Of a stretch of DNA of 64,000 nt, positions 42,506 to 52,065 are shown piece by piece; position 1 is the stretch's first letter, and each line of letters opens with the position of its first letter. A model generated the notes under the pieces. That model worked only from the letters and a program-made list of their open reading frames with translations, did no database searches and was not told the DNA's origin. The position numbers and the translations under genes were made by a program. This DNA comes from Bacillota bacterium (lineage in GTDB: Bacteria > Bacillota > Bacilli > Paenibacillales > NBRC-103111), in NCBI GenBank assembly GCA_023386955.1, contig JAEWIS010000055.1, positions 124,001 to 188,000 on the forward strand, in the 5' to 3' direction.

Positions 42506-43727
42506 GCCGGCGTTTGATACGGAGCGGGCATGGGAGCGGTTTGAGCAATTGGCTGCCGGGACGGATGAGCAGTTGAAGCGGAAGTACGGACCCGGGGAAG
42601 ACAGACTGGCTGAATTTGAAAAGCGGGCTGCACAGATCGACGAAAAGCTGAAGCGGAAGTACGGGGAGAATGGCCTGTTGTCGCTGGAGGCGGAAGCTCA
42701 GGCCCGGTGGGAGAAGCTTCAAAACCAATATGAAACGGAAGGTGCAACGGATATGAAAAAGACGGAGGCATGGAGAGTAGAAGCGGTACAAAGCGCAACG
42801 GCTGCGGAAACGGCGAAAGTTCCGAGTGTGCAGCAGGCTTACCGGGGGAACAGCTCCTGGCGGGCAGAAAAGCCGGGCAGGCGCCGGCTGCGGAGATTGG
42901 CTGCGGGAGCGGCTGCCGCTGTGGTGGCGGTGAGTATGTTTGCGACCCCTCTCGGCGACCGGGCGTTAGCGGCCATGATGCAGACCTTCCGGGTGCAGCA
43001 TATGGTGGGTGTGGGTATTTCGGCGGATGATCTGACCGCCATCTCCAATCTGCTGGAGCGGGGTTCCCCGGATGGCGACCAAAGCTTCAATCTGGCCCAA
43101 TTCGGCAGCCTGACCCAATCCGGAGGAGGAGAATCCCGGGCTGTATCCTGGAAGGAAGCCAATGAGCGGCTGGGCGGTTCCTTGATCCAACTGCAGAATG
43201 CCGGCGAACCGGAATACCAGCCGGAATCCTCCCTTACCTTCACACTGAATGTGCAGGCCGTCAACCGGATGCTGGCGCGGTTGGGCAGCCCAACCCTCCT
43301 GCCCACCCAAGCCGATGGCAAGGCCATCATGCTGCATGTTCCGGATGGCATTGCTTCCGAGGGCATCCTGTCGGGCAAGCCGGTGCGTCTGCTTCAATTC
43401 GGCAAACCCGTGCTGACGGTGGAGGGCGGCATCGATCCGGCCACTGTCCGGGAGGCCATCCTGGGCCTGCCTGTGCTGCCGGACAGTCTCCGGACCAAGC
43501 TGGCCGCCATCGGGGATTGGCAAACCACCCTGCCGGTACCGGCATATGAAGGCGTCACAACTACAATGAAGCTCGGCGGTCATGACGCCCTGCTGGTTAC
43601 CGACGGGAATACCCGTTATGTGTTCTGGCTCGAAGGGGACCGGATGGGGCTGTTAAGCGGGACTGCCCAGGATTTCCCGACGGAAGCCGCTTTCCGCAAG
43701 GCAGCGGAGGAGCTTGTCCGGCCATGA
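42474..43727 (+). CDS. Transmembrane anti-sigma factor
   Basis: A 417-residue protein that overlaps the sigma gene by 32 bp. The N-terminal cytoplasmic part (residues 1-140) is highly charged and contains two copies of DE(Q/K)LKRKYG at about 33-41 and 56-64, each after a helical stretch, plus a third weaker copy (WEKLQNQYETEG). One membrane helix (about 143-160, LAAGAAAAVVAVSMFAT) leads to an extracytoplasmic domain of about 250 residues with no recognised motif. It should hold the ECF sigma factor at the membrane until a signal arrives. ATG at 42474 follows GAGGAGGAAG. Confidence 0.8.
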   Translation: MADGRKRTGGEPAFDTERAWERFEQLAAGTDEQLKRKYGPGEDRLAEFEKRAAQIDEKLKRKYGENGLLSLEAEAQARWEKLQNQYETEGATDMKKTEAWRVEAVQSATAAETAKVPSVQQAYRGNSSWRAEKPGRRRLRRLAAGAAAAVVAVSMFATPLGDRALAAMMQTFRVQHMVGVGISADDLTAISNLLERGSPDGDQSFNLAQFGSLTQSGGGESRAVSWKEANERLGGSLIQLQNAGEPEYQPESSLTFTLNVQAVNRMLARLGSPTLLPTQADGKAIMLHVPDGIASEGILSGKPVRLLQFGKPVLTVEGGIDPATVREAILGLPVLPDSLRTKLAAIGDWQTTLPVPAYEGVTTTMKLGGHDALLVTDGNTRYVFWLEGDRMGLLSGTAQDFPTEAAFRKAAEELVRP

Positions 43728-44704
43728 TGATCGACACGGCTGAACTGACCAAAACCTACAATGGCCGCGGCGGCTGCCGCGGCATTACCCTGCAGGTGCC
43801 GGAGGGCAGCATCTTCGGCCTCCTGGGCCCCAACGGTGCGGGCAAAAGCACCTTCGTCAAAATGCTGGCCGGTCTGCACCGCCCCGATTCCGGCGGCGGG
43901 ACCGTGCTCGGCCATCCGCTGGGCCGGCCGGAGGCGCGGCGCAAGCTCGGGTATTTGCCCGAGCTGTTCCGCTTTCAGGATTGGCTGACCCCCGTGGAGG
44001 TGCTCCGGTTTCATGCCCAGTTAGGCGGACTCCAGCCGCGTGAGATACGCGGCACCGCTTTCCGCACCCGGATGCGGGACACGCTGGAGCTGGTGGGGCT
44101 GGCAGAGGCAGCGGACCGTCGGGTGGGCGGCTTCTCCAAGGGGATGCAGCAGCGTCTGGGGCTGGCATCGGCTCTGCTCTTGGACCCTGAGCTGGTGATT
44201 CTGGACGAACCCGCCTCCGCCCTTGACCCTATCGGGCGTTACGAAATCCGCAGCTTGCTGAAGCGGCTGCGGGAGAAGGGTGTCACTGTATTTCTGAACA
44301 CCCATCTGCTGGAGGATGTGGAGGATCTGTGCGACGAAGCCGCTTTCCTGTACGGCGGCGAGCTGCTGGCTGCAGGTCCGCTGCACAAGCTGCTTAGCAG
44401 CGCCGAGGACGGCAACGCCGCCAATTGGCGCTTCCGGCTGGGCGGCTGGCTGCCGGAGAGCTGGGCGGAGCTGAACGAAAGCGCAGGCGGGGCGCTTTCC
44501 TCCATGCTGCGGCTGGAGGAGTCCGGCCCGGACGGAGATGCGGTGCTCACCGCCCGGGTCACCGACCGGGAGCAGGCCGGTTATCTGTGCTCCCTGTTCA
44601 TCCGGAGCGGATTGACGCTTTATGAATCCGGCCCCGAAAAGGGCAGCCTGGAGGCCTGGTTCCTGCGGATGGCCCAGTCCCGGCAAGGAGGTGACCGCTC
44701 ATGA
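43724..44704 (+). CDS. ABC-2 type transporter ATP-binding protein
   Basis: A 326-residue ATPase overlapping the anti-sigma stop by ATGA. Walker A GLLGPNGAGKST (about residues 34-45), Q loop GYLPE, signature GFSKGMQQRLGLA (about 130-142) and Walker B LVILDEPASALD (about 150-161). A C-terminal extension of about 100 residues follows the DUF4162-like pattern of ABC-2 exporters. It pairs with the permease encoded next. Possible cargo: peptide, antibiotic or lipid intermediates under ECF control. Confidence 0.93.
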   Translation: MMIDTAELTKTYNGRGGCRGITLQVPEGSIFGLLGPNGAGKSTFVKMLAGLHRPDSGGGTVLGHPLGRPEARRKLGYLPELFRFQDWLTPVEVLRFHAQLGGLQPREIRGTAFRTRMRDTLELVGLAEAADRRVGGFSKGMQQRLGLASALLLDPELVILDEPASALDPIGRYEIRSLLKRLREKGVTVFLNTHLLEDVEDLCDEAAFLYGGELLAAGPLHKLLSSAEDGNAANWRFRLGGWLPESWAELNESAGGALSSMLRLEESGPDGDAVLTARVTDREQAGYLCSLFIRSGLTLYESGPEKGSLEAWFLRMAQSRQGGDRS

Positions 44705-45546
44705 CGGCATACATTCCGGCTATTTTCAAGGAGCTGACCCGCAAGCGGGTGTTCCTGGTAACCCTTATTCTGACCGCCCTCTTCCTGATCCTGTTCGCCT
44801 TCGGTGTGCGGGAATTGGTGGGTGCAGGGGGACTGGGCCAAAGCTCCTCTGCCGAACGGCTGCTGAACGGCATGGTGCTTATGGTGATGGGGCTGTTTTT
44901 CGCCCAGTTCCTGGCCGCCTTCTTTGTTCTTTTCTCCGCTATGGGAACGGTCACCGGTGAACAGGAGAGCGGGTTGCTGCTGGCGGTAGCCGCCAGGCCC
45001 GTATCCCGCTGGAAGCTGTATCTGTCCAAGTGGCTGGGTCATGCCGTCTGGATCGCGGTGTACAGCGCTATCTTGTATATGTCCGTTGTGTGGACTGTTC
45101 ACAGCCTGGCAGGAATCCCCCTTTTTGCTGGCGATCTGTTGCGGGGGCTGGGGCTGTTTATCTGGATGCCGCTCTTGCTGCTTTCCCTGACCATGCTGGG
45201 CTCCGTCTACCTGCCTATGCTGGGCAACGGCATCTGCGCCGCGCTGCTGTACGGATTTGCCCTGTTCACCGGCCTGGTGGAGGGCGTCTCCATCTATGGG
45301 GACACCCATCCCGCCGTGCAGAAGTTTTTCCTCGTGACCAGTCTGCTCCTGCCCACCGACTCCGTCTACAAACGAAGCCTATACGAGGTTTTGGGCGGCG
45401 CGGATTGGGCGGGAATGGCCGTGTCCGATCTAGGCCCCTTCTCCATCCCCAGCATCCCCTCCAACATGTATCTGCTCTACACGGTGGGGTATGCGGCGGT
45501 ACTGCTTTGGTTGGGCTGCCGGGCGTTTAGCCGGAAGGATTTGTGA
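44701..45546 (+). CDS. ABC-2 type transporter permease
   Basis: A 281-residue permease with six hydrophobic segments, typical of ABC-2 (NosY-like) exporters; the segment GEQESGLLLAVAARPVSRWKLYLSKWLGH matches the coupling region. It overlaps the ATPase gene by ATGA, so sigma, anti-sigma, ATPase and permease are translated from one tightly packed mRNA. This indicates that the transporter works with, or signals to, the sigma/anti-sigma pair. No terminator directly follows. Confidence 0.9.
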   Translation: MTAYIPAIFKELTRKRVFLVTLILTALFLILFAFGVRELVGAGGLGQSSSAERLLNGMVLMVMGLFFAQFLAAFFVLFSAMGTVTGEQESGLLLAVAARPVSRWKLYLSKWLGHAVWIAVYSAILYMSVVWTVHSLAGIPLFAGDLLRGLGLFIWMPLLLLSLTMLGSVYLPMLGNGICAALLYGFALFTGLVEGVSIYGDTHPAVQKFFLVTSLLLPTDSVYKRSLYEVLGGADWAGMAVSDLGPFSIPSIPSNMYLLYTVGYAAVLLWLGCRAFSRKDL

Positions 45547-45581
45547 TTGGGAAACTACCTTGCTTTGTGGTGGTCCGTCCG

Positions 45582-45741
45582 AGATGCTGCGATACGAGAT
45601 GCTGCTGTGCCAGGATGCTGCGGTGCGAGATGCCGCGATTCGGATGGCGCGATGCTAGAGACCGATCCTAGATACTGCGATGCGAGAGACCGATCCGTGA
45701 TGCCGCGATCCGAGATACCGCAAACCAGGATGCCCTGATGC
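45582..45741 (+). repeat. Short degenerate tandem repeats (GAGATGCCGCGAT type)
   Basis: About eleven degenerate 14-17 bp words of the form CGAGATGCCGCGATCC follow the permease gene. The units are too diverged for a simple satellite and show no coding pattern. They lie in the 651-bp gap 45547-46197, along with the array at 45743 and the terminator at 46042. Confidence 0.7.
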
Positions 45742-45742
45742 G

Positions 45743-45926
45743 CTAATGGAACTCAGCGACCGTTACAAACCAAAATTCACGCTTTGCAGGCGCTAACGGA
45801 ACTGAGACGCTCTTAGCCCGCCACCAAGTGCCCAAAACACAACAAATTCACCGCTAACGGTCGTTCAGTTCCGTTAAAGTTGGAGTTATGCCAAAATCAG
45901 CCTCTAAGCGTCGGATAGTTCCGTTA
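45743..45926. repeat. Two-plus-two inverted array, TAACGGAAC family, locus B
   Basis: Direct units at 45743 (CTAATGGAACTCAGCGACCG) and 45793 (CTAACGGAACTGAGACGCTC), inverted units ending GTTCCGTTA at 45854-45876 and 45904-45926. Pair spacing 50 bp, middle 61 bp, the same as at locus C. It lies between convergent permease and DUF817 genes. Confidence 0.92.
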
Positions 45927-46041
45927 CGCGCCCACCCACCCGCGCAAAACCAGCAACCACCACGGGACACGCGCCCCGCCTTACCAAACTCAACAGCAGC
46001 CTAGGACCGGAAAGCTCCGCCCTTGGCTGCCACTGCACGCG

Positions 46042-46072
46042 AAGCCCTCCGTCAATTTTGCGGAGGGCTTTT
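46042..46072 (+). terminator. Intrinsic terminator
   Basis: AAGCCCTCCG and CGGAGGGCTT with a nine-base loop and a short T run on the plus strand; probably ends transcription from the ABC operon before the convergent DUF817 gene. Confidence 0.75.
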
Positions 46073-46197
46073 GTGTTTGTTTATCCAGACAGAAGGATCC
46101 GTGTAGCGGAGGCTGAGCCTCTACTGCCCCAGACTGTGGTCCAGGCAGATAACAGTGTTTACGTCCAGCCTTGGAATCCCCCACCACACCCCAACGC

Positions 46198-46974
46198 TTA
46201 CCCCGGCTCCGCCCTTCTTGCCGCCTTCACATGCTTCAATTGGGCCACGATGATGACGCTGATGATGACCAAAAGAAACCATGAGCTGATTTTGCTCACG
46301 CCCACCATCCGCCAGGCCTCCCGCTGGTCCGGATATGTCCAGGCGCCCAGGAAGGTGGCGATATTCTCCGCCGCCCAGATAAAGAAGCCCACAATCAAAA
46401 AGGCAACACTCAGCGGCATCCGGTAGGTAGCGGCCCGCACCCGGTAGATGATCCACGTTTTGCGGAAAACCACAAACACCAGCGCCGTCAGCCACCAGCG
46501 GAAATCCGGAATAAAGTGGTGGGTAAAAAAATTAAAATAGATGGCACCGCCCAGGGCAAACGAAGCCATCCCGCCGGGCCACCCCGTCATATCCATCCGC
46601 AGCCTCCGCCACACCTGGCACATAAAGCTGGCCACACTGGCATACATAAACCCGCTGTACAAGGGTACGCCGAACAGCTTGGAAACCCCCGGCTCCGGGT
46701 AGGACCAGGACCCCATGTGCACCTTATACAATTCCAGCGCCAGCCCGATGACGTGAAACAGGCAGATCACCTTAATCTCATCCCAGGTCTCCAGCCCGCT
46801 GAGGTACATCAGGTACTGCACCGCAAGCAGAATCAGCAGAATAGCGTCATACCGGTGCAGGAATGGCACATCCCAGATGCGGGTGAGCGCCAGAGTCCCG
46901 AATATGGCAACCGGGAATATGCAGCTCATGGCCTGGTGATACCCAAAATGAAGCAGCTGGACCACAGGTTTCAT
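46198..46974 (-). CDS. DUF817 family membrane protein
   Basis: A 258-residue integral membrane protein with about seven to eight helices from residue 10 to 250. The conserved blocks ELYKVHMGSWSYPE and AENIATFLGAWTYPDQ are typical of DUF817, a family without a known function. The ATG at 46974 follows GAGAGGGGGC; 56 upstream in-frame codons overlap the HAD gene and are not part of the family. It lies 32 bp after the HAD-type hydrolase gene and is probably co-transcribed. Confidence 0.86.
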   Translation of the reverse strand: MKPVVQLLHFGYHQAMSCIFPVAIFGTLALTRIWDVPFLHRYDAILLILLAVQYLMYLSGLETWDEIKVICLFHVIGLALELYKVHMGSWSYPEPGVSKLFGVPLYSGFMYASVASFMCQVWRRLRMDMTGWPGGMASFALGGAIYFNFFTHHFIPDFRWWLTALVFVVFRKTWIIYRVRAATYRMPLSVAFLIVGFFIWAAENIATFLGAWTYPDQREAWRMVGVSKISSWFLLVIISVIIVAQLKHVKAARRAEPG

Positions 46975-47006
46975 CCGTTTTGCCCCCTCTCCGTCCTTTA
47001 AAATGC

Positions 47007-47720
47007 TCAGATGCAGCGCATTACACCCTGCAAATTGCGGACCACCGGGTAATCCCGGGTTTTGAAGGTGTGGTACCAATAGAGGCGCCAGTCCCGGCAC
47101 AAAAGGATGCTGGGAATCCCCATTTTGCGGGCGCCCTCGCAATTGGCCGGATTGTCGTCCACCAGAACCGCCTGATCCGGCTGCAGGGCAAGGGCTTCCA
47201 GCGCTCTGGCATACATCAGCCCATCCGGTTTGGTGACCCCGATTTCGGAGGAGAGGACAAAGGACGAAAAATATTGCCGCAAGCCCGCCTCACGGAAAAC
47301 ATGGTCCAGGGACGGCCAAGCATCGGAGACCACAGCCAGCCGGTATCTTCTGCTGAGTGAAGGGATCAGCTCCAGCGCATCGTCGAAAAAACGGTATTTC
47401 TTCCCGTTGTACACCATGTCGGTGGCTAATAGCCAAATGGATTCCTCGGATAACTCCAGCTCCGGCAAAGCCTGCGAAAAAATCCAGTAAAACTCCAGGA
47501 AAAGGTCAAATTCCTCCTCCATATCCCGGATCCTGCTTTGTTTGGACAAATAGACGCTGGCCTCCTGAAAAGCTTTGCTGATGAGGGCTTTGTCGAGGGA
47601 GCGGTAACGTTTTTTGTTCACAATGGAAAAAAACCGGGGCGGTATCCACCAGTTCCCGGTGCTTGGTCCATTCAGAACCCGGCCTGAATCAAACAAAATT
47701 CCTTGGATTGTCTGCTTCAT
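47007..47720 (-). CDS. HAD superfamily hydrolase
   Basis: A 237-residue HAD protein. Motif I is ILFDSGRVLNG: nucleophile Asp is present, but the second Asp of the DxD pair is Gly, as in the haloacid dehalogenase and YihX-like branches. Motif II lies in AVVSDAWPS, motif III at the Lys of GVTKPDGLMY and motif IV in AVLVDDNPANCEG. A long helical cap (about residues 35-100) sits after motif I. Probably a small-molecule phosphatase, substrate unknown. ATG at 47720 (a GTG one codon earlier is also open). Followed by the DUF817 gene. Confidence 0.88.
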   Translation of the reverse strand: MKQTIQGILFDSGRVLNGPSTGNWWIPPRFFSIVNKKRYRSLDKALISKAFQEASVYLSKQSRIRDMEEEFDLFLEFYWIFSQALPELELSEESIWLLATDMVYNGKKYRFFDDALELIPSLSRRYRLAVVSDAWPSLDHVFREAGLRQYFSSFVLSSEIGVTKPDGLMYARALEALALQPDQAVLVDDNPANCEGARKMGIPSILLCRDWRLYWYHTFKTRDYPVVRNLQGVMRCI

Positions 47721-47850
47721 CACTATTCTCCCATTCCTTTTTGGCGCTATACTGCCATCATAAAGGTGAAATATCTTGGGAAAAATAGAAAGTTAGTGTG
47801 AGGGGACTTCCTATTTTAGCTGATCTTCGCTATAACCAAACTCGTTCCGG

Positions 47851-49509
47851 CTACTCCACCGCCGCTTCCTTACCGGCTGCGCATCTTTGCGCTGCCAGGG
47901 GAAACGGATCATCGTCCGGATATTCCGGTCCGCCGGAGGAGGACGGTGCAGCAGGAACTGTTTTCCACCGGTAATTGATGTAGGAGATTGTGAAGGAGAT
48001 AACAGCCATAATGAGCAGCATCAGCACCTTGTAAATACTGTCGCCACCGGACAGGTCGAAGAACAGCACCTTGACGGAAACCAGGACCAGCACAGCGGAG
48101 CCGAAGTACCGAAACAGCCGTTGTTTGCTGTATGCCCCCCAGAGGAACAGGAGAAGGGCATAAACGCCCCAGGTCACCGACAGGGTCAGATTCAGAATCC
48201 AAAAGCTGCCCCAATCATATTCCGTGAACATATTGCCGATTTGCAGGGTCAGAAGCCCTCCGACGATCAGGTGTCCGGCTACCGCGAAGAGACAGGACAG
48301 GAATCTGCGTCCATCCTCCTTCAGAGCGGCGAAGGAGACCGAGAGGGAGTACCAGAAGCCCAGAGCGGCCAGCATCATCCAGGCAAAGGCTGCCCCGTTC
48401 AGGAACGGAAGATAGACGCCGAACCATTCTCCCCGCGGTACCTCCCAGGTGGTGTTGAACCAATACGAGGTGACGCCAACCCAGATCACCATGGATATCA
48501 GCTGCAGCCCTTCCATCCGGAAGCGTTTGGCTCCGGCCATTAGAAGAACTGCCAGCCCACCCCACACATACACGCTAATCAGCGGCTTAATCGCCAGCCC
48601 TTTCCCCATTTCGGAAAAAGCCAGCAGAAGCAGCAGCACGCCTCCTGCAGCTTTGAAGCTTACCGCAAACGTAGCCTGCTTGCCGGCAATACCGTATGCC
48701 GTCCAGGCCAGCAGCAGGTAAACCAGCCCCATTACGGCTAAAGGATAGGCCATCTCCAGAATGCCGCCCAACAGCACCACGCACCAGCTTCCGAACAGCA
48801 CCGCATTCACGAAGCCCAGGTACAGATTCAGTCCGTCGAAGCGGGGATTCACCTTCCAGGAGGAGATGAGAAAACCCAGCACGTAGAAGAAGAAGGTAGC
48901 GGTGGCATACCGCACCGGCATACTCCAAACGGTATCCATAGCCGGGTCAAAATGAAGCACATACACCGCATACGTCACCCATGTGCCTACAAAGGCCAGG
49001 AGCCGGAATTCCGCCCAATGCTTGCGGACGCTGAGCCAGAAATAGCCGCTGTTCAGGACAAGAAGATACAGAAACAAGGAGAAGGTCTGATCCTGTTCGG
49101 GGCGAAGGAACAACGGCGCCGCCAGAGAGCCAAGGAGAGCCAGATTCATCAAGATCCGCAGGTCAAACAGGTAGGACAGCACGGTTAAGCCAATGGTTAA
49201 GACCAGCATCGCGATAAAAACGGTAATGGAGTCCCAAAGGGCAAAATAGATACCGGAGAAAGCGAAGGTAGCGTACAGGATGGCGCCACCCAAGCCGCTG
49301 ATGATTTCACCAATCAGGAAACGCTGCTTCAGAATAAGTTTGAAGCCTACAAGGCCCAGCCCCACTCCGCTCAGGAGCCCCGCTCCTGTTTTCATCGAGT
49401 TGGTAATCCAGCCTTGATCCAATGTGTACTTGAACAGATACAGAATGGAGAAGATGACGAACAGCGCACCCAGGAATGACGTCCAGTGTTTTTTGAACAG
49501 CTCCTGCAT
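47851..49509 (-). CDS. DUF2339-type polytopic membrane protein
   Basis: A 552-residue protein with some 14-16 closely spaced membrane helices and no soluble domain beyond a 35-residue acidic/Pro-rich tail. The repeated Trp/Gly-rich helices and the opening SFLGALFVIFSILYLFKY followed by GAGLLSGVGLGLVGF fit DUF2339, whose role is unknown. ATG at 49509 has a weak AAAGGGG site. It stands alone between the HAD gene and the LuxR-type regulator gene. Confidence 0.78.
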   Translation of the reverse strand: MQELFKKHWTSFLGALFVIFSILYLFKYTLDQGWITNSMKTGAGLLSGVGLGLVGFKLILKQRFLIGEIISGLGGAILYATFAFSGIYFALWDSITVFIAMLVLTIGLTVLSYLFDLRILMNLALLGSLAAPLFLRPEQDQTFSLFLYLLVLNSGYFWLSVRKHWAEFRLLAFVGTWVTYAVYVLHFDPAMDTVWSMPVRYATATFFFYVLGFLISSWKVNPRFDGLNLYLGFVNAVLFGSWCVVLLGGILEMAYPLAVMGLVYLLLAWTAYGIAGKQATFAVSFKAAGGVLLLLLAFSEMGKGLAIKPLISVYVWGGLAVLLMAGAKRFRMEGLQLISMVIWVGVTSYWFNTTWEVPRGEWFGVYLPFLNGAAFAWMMLAALGFWYSLSVSFAALKEDGRRFLSCLFAVAGHLIVGGLLTLQIGNMFTEYDWGSFWILNLTLSVTWGVYALLLFLWGAYSKQRLFRYFGSAVLVLVSVKVLFFDLSGGDSIYKVLMLLIMAVISFTISYINYRWKTVPAAPSSSGGPEYPDDDPFPLAAQRCAAGKEAAVE

Positions 49510-49622
49510 TGGGGTAAGCCCCTTTCATGGTTTGGTTTTAGGACCAGGTCTTACCCTTATTGTGGAGCAAAAATGCCGCCGCCATAAGTACTAACTTTCT
49601 CTAGTACCCCCTCTGGAAAACG

Positions 49623-49653
49623 CAAAAAAATCTGCAGAAAAAGCTGCAGATTT
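49623..49653 (-). terminator. Intrinsic terminator after LuxR-type regulator
   Basis: AAATCTGCAG and CTGCAGATTT with a six-base loop, followed on the minus strand by seven T. Confidence 0.88.
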
Positions 49654-49697
49654 GCATGGGAACCTTGAGTACACTCCGACCAAACGGCAACAAACCG

Positions 49698-50369
49698 CTA
49701 CCCCTGTTTCTCCTCATCGAACAAACCCAAATCACGAGCCTGGCGGGCTGCTTCCTTGCTGGTGCTGCCGCCCAGCTTTTTCAGGACATTGCCCACATGG
49801 ACCTTGATGGTCCGCAAAGACAGGTACAGCTTGTCGGCAATATCCGTTTGCGTATGGCCGGCATCGATCATCCTCAGCACCTGGAGCTCCGAGGGGGTAA
49901 TTTTGTCCCGCAGCTCCTTGACCCGGTATTCCTGCTCCAGCTGGCGCAGCCGCCTGAACTCCTCCCGCATTTGTCCGGCCACATAGGCATTCATCGGCGA
50001 TTCCTTGGCAAAAGCCGCCCGGACGGCGGCGGGAATGTCCGTAAACTCGGACTTCACCAAATAATCGATGGCTCCCACCCGGTACGCGTCGAATATCATC
50101 TCCTTCTCCTGAAGAGAGGTGAGCATCACCACCCGGGCCGTTGTGGTTTGGCAGATCAGTTGGGCCAGATCGATGCCGTCGGCAGCGCCGTGCAGCATAA
50201 TATCCACCAGCGCCACATCGAACGGGACCTCTCCTACCGCCTGCTCCGCCGCCTCCCGGGTAGACACCGCTGCCGCCACCTGAAGGTCCGGCTCCCGTGA
50301 CAGATACGCCTCCAGTCCGCGCAGCCAATCCCCGTCATCCTCCACCAGCAATAACCGGATGTGTTTCAT
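49698..50369 (-). CDS. NarL/LuxR family response regulator
   Basis: A 223-residue regulator: receiver domain (residues 1-125; VEDD, phospho-acceptor Asp in VALVDIML, Lys in YLVKS) and a C-terminal LuxR helix-turn-helix (about 155-210; ITPSELQVLRMIDAGHTQTD, KLYLSLRTIKVHVGNVLKKL). It should be phosphorylated by the kinase encoded just upstream (39-bp gap). Target genes are not evident. ATG at 50369 follows GAGGAGGACC. Confidence 0.93.
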   Translation of the reverse strand: MKHIRLLLVEDDGDWLRGLEAYLSREPDLQVAAAVSTREAAEQAVGEVPFDVALVDIMLHGAADGIDLAQLICQTTTARVVMLTSLQEKEMIFDAYRVGAIDYLVKSEFTDIPAAVRAAFAKESPMNAYVAGQMREEFRRLRQLEQEYRVKELRDKITPSELQVLRMIDAGHTQTDIADKLYLSLRTIKVHVGNVLKKLGGSTSKEAARQARDLGLFDEEKQG

Positions 50370-50408
50370 GCGGTCCTCCTCCTCTAGGCTTCTACAGCAC
50401 CTGCAATA

Positions 50409-51746
50409 CTATTTGGGAAAATGAATGGTTACCGTTGTGCCCTTGCCATAGAGGCTTTCCACGTGCAGGTTTCCCTTATGCAGCTTCATCACATGATAGC
50501 AATAAGATAAACCCAGACCGAAATTCCGGTTGGAGGCTGCTTTCGTGGTATAAAAGGGCTCCAGCACCCGCTTCAGCTCCGCCCGGCTGATACCGCATCC
50601 GGTATCCCGCACCTCCACGACTACCCACTTGGGTGTTGCATAGGCGCGAACCGCCAGCTGCCCACCCTGCGGCATCGCCTCCAGAGCATTGTTCACCAGA
50701 TTCTGCACGGTCTCCACAAGCTGCGTCCGGTCTGCTGTCAGCGGAAGCGGACCGTCCAGCTCCCACTGCGCCTCTACGGACGGAGGCAAACCCACACTCA
50801 CCTGTCGGGACAGCTCCAGCAGCACATCCCCAAGGTCAAGCGGCGACCGCCGCAGCTCCAGCTCCTGGGTTTGGCCCTTCACCCGGGCGATCATCTCCTG
50901 GATATGCCCTGCCGCCGATTCAATCACACGGATGTCCTGCAGCAGCTCAGGCTGGTTGGTGTCGGCAGCGTAAGCGGCAATTTTATCGGTAAACAGCTTC
51001 ATTTTGCCCACATCATTCTTGATGGCATGGTTTAACACCGCCGTACCGGAGGTCATGGCCCGAAGGGAGATATCCAGCCTCCTTTGGGTCAGGAGCACCT
51101 GCATATCGAGAAACCCGTATTTGAAGATGGCGATTACGAAAATCACAAAGGCCAGCACGATGGCCCATGTGTTGTAGCGCCACATTTCGGTAAAGCCAAA
51201 GGCGGGCAGCAGATAGTTCATCACCGAGCAATACAGAACGGCAGGCACAATGGCGGCGGCCGTATAACGGTGGTTGCGCCGCAGCAGGTACAGCGTTTCC
51301 CGGCGGCTCAGCACCAGATAAGCCCCAGCAGCCACCACGGGTATAGCCCAGAATACGACAGCCCGATAGGGAATGGGATGCACGGGGCGAAGGGTGAGCA
51401 GGATAAAGGCCACCGGCGCCAGCACCGCATACGGAAGAGCCTTGCGCAGATTGGCGGAAAGCCGGGTTGGATTATAATGGGAGGCAAACATGATGAAGGT
51501 GAAGGGCAGCCCGTAATACTGGAGCAGCGAAAAGACAATTCTGGCCCGGTCCAGCCAATCCTGCATGGCCGGGGTATAGCCGTGTATGTCCCCGTAAGGC
51601 ATAAGGGTATCGCCGATGACAGCGGAAAGCCCGCCGGCCCCGCCGCAGAACAGGAATCCGGCCATCCACCGGACAGAGGGCTTACGCGGATCAAAGACAA
51701 GCAGGACAAGACCCACTGTCCATAAAATAATCAGGACTGCAAGCAT
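50409..51746 (-). CDS. Membrane sensor histidine kinase with multi-helix sensor
   Basis: A 445-residue kinase with seven hydrophobic segments in the first 215 residues and no extracytoplasmic domain, so the signal is probably sensed in or at the membrane. The dimerisation region carries TAVLNHAIKNDVGKMK with the likely phospho-acceptor His near residue 239; HATPase follows with VNNALEAMPQGG (N box), VRDTGCGIS (G1) and NFGLGLSYC (G2). The HK is of the type paired with LuxR regulators, consistent with the next gene. The ATG at 51746 lacks a good ribosome site, so the true start may differ slightly. Confidence 0.88.
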   Translation of the reverse strand: MLAVLIILWTVGLVLLVFDPRKPSVRWMAGFLFCGGAGGLSAVIGDTLMPYGDIHGYTPAMQDWLDRARIVFSLLQYYGLPFTFIMFASHYNPTRLSANLRKALPYAVLAPVAFILLTLRPVHPIPYRAVVFWAIPVVAAGAYLVLSRRETLYLLRRNHRYTAAAIVPAVLYCSVMNYLLPAFGFTEMWRYNTWAIVLAFVIFVIAIFKYGFLDMQVLLTQRRLDISLRAMTSGTAVLNHAIKNDVGKMKLFTDKIAAYAADTNQPELLQDIRVIESAAGHIQEMIARVKGQTQELELRRSPLDLGDVLLELSRQVSVGLPPSVEAQWELDGPLPLTADRTQLVETVQNLVNNALEAMPQGGQLAVRAYATPKWVVVEVRDTGCGISRAELKRVLEPFYTTKAASNRNFGLGLSYCYHVMKLHKGNLHVESLYGKGTTVTIHFPK

Positions 51747-52065
51747 AGAAGACTGGACACTCCCCGGTTTTCGTATGCCTTATTATACCATTTTTGTGAA
51801 GCGGCTGCGGAGAAGCCGGACAAAAAAATTCGTCCTCCCGAAAGCCGGCTCCAGGGGTTGTCCGGGAGGGTATGGACTGGCCGCCCTCGTATCGCCCAAC
51901 GCACGTCACACCGCTCTTCCCCAGCCCATCGCACTCTGCCATCCTCGTGCTGCCGACTTCCCCCGTTCCTGCGCAAATACACTGGGGATCGGCGGCGCGC
52001 AATGCAATGACGGATGGACGGGGACGGCTACGCTAAAGAATGGCTAAGGCGGAGGGGACCATGGG

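Noticed and set aside
51747..52060. Plus-strand frame 51616-52047 as a possible small gene
   Set aside because: Its first half is antisense to the kinase gene and the rest has no pattern or ribosome site.
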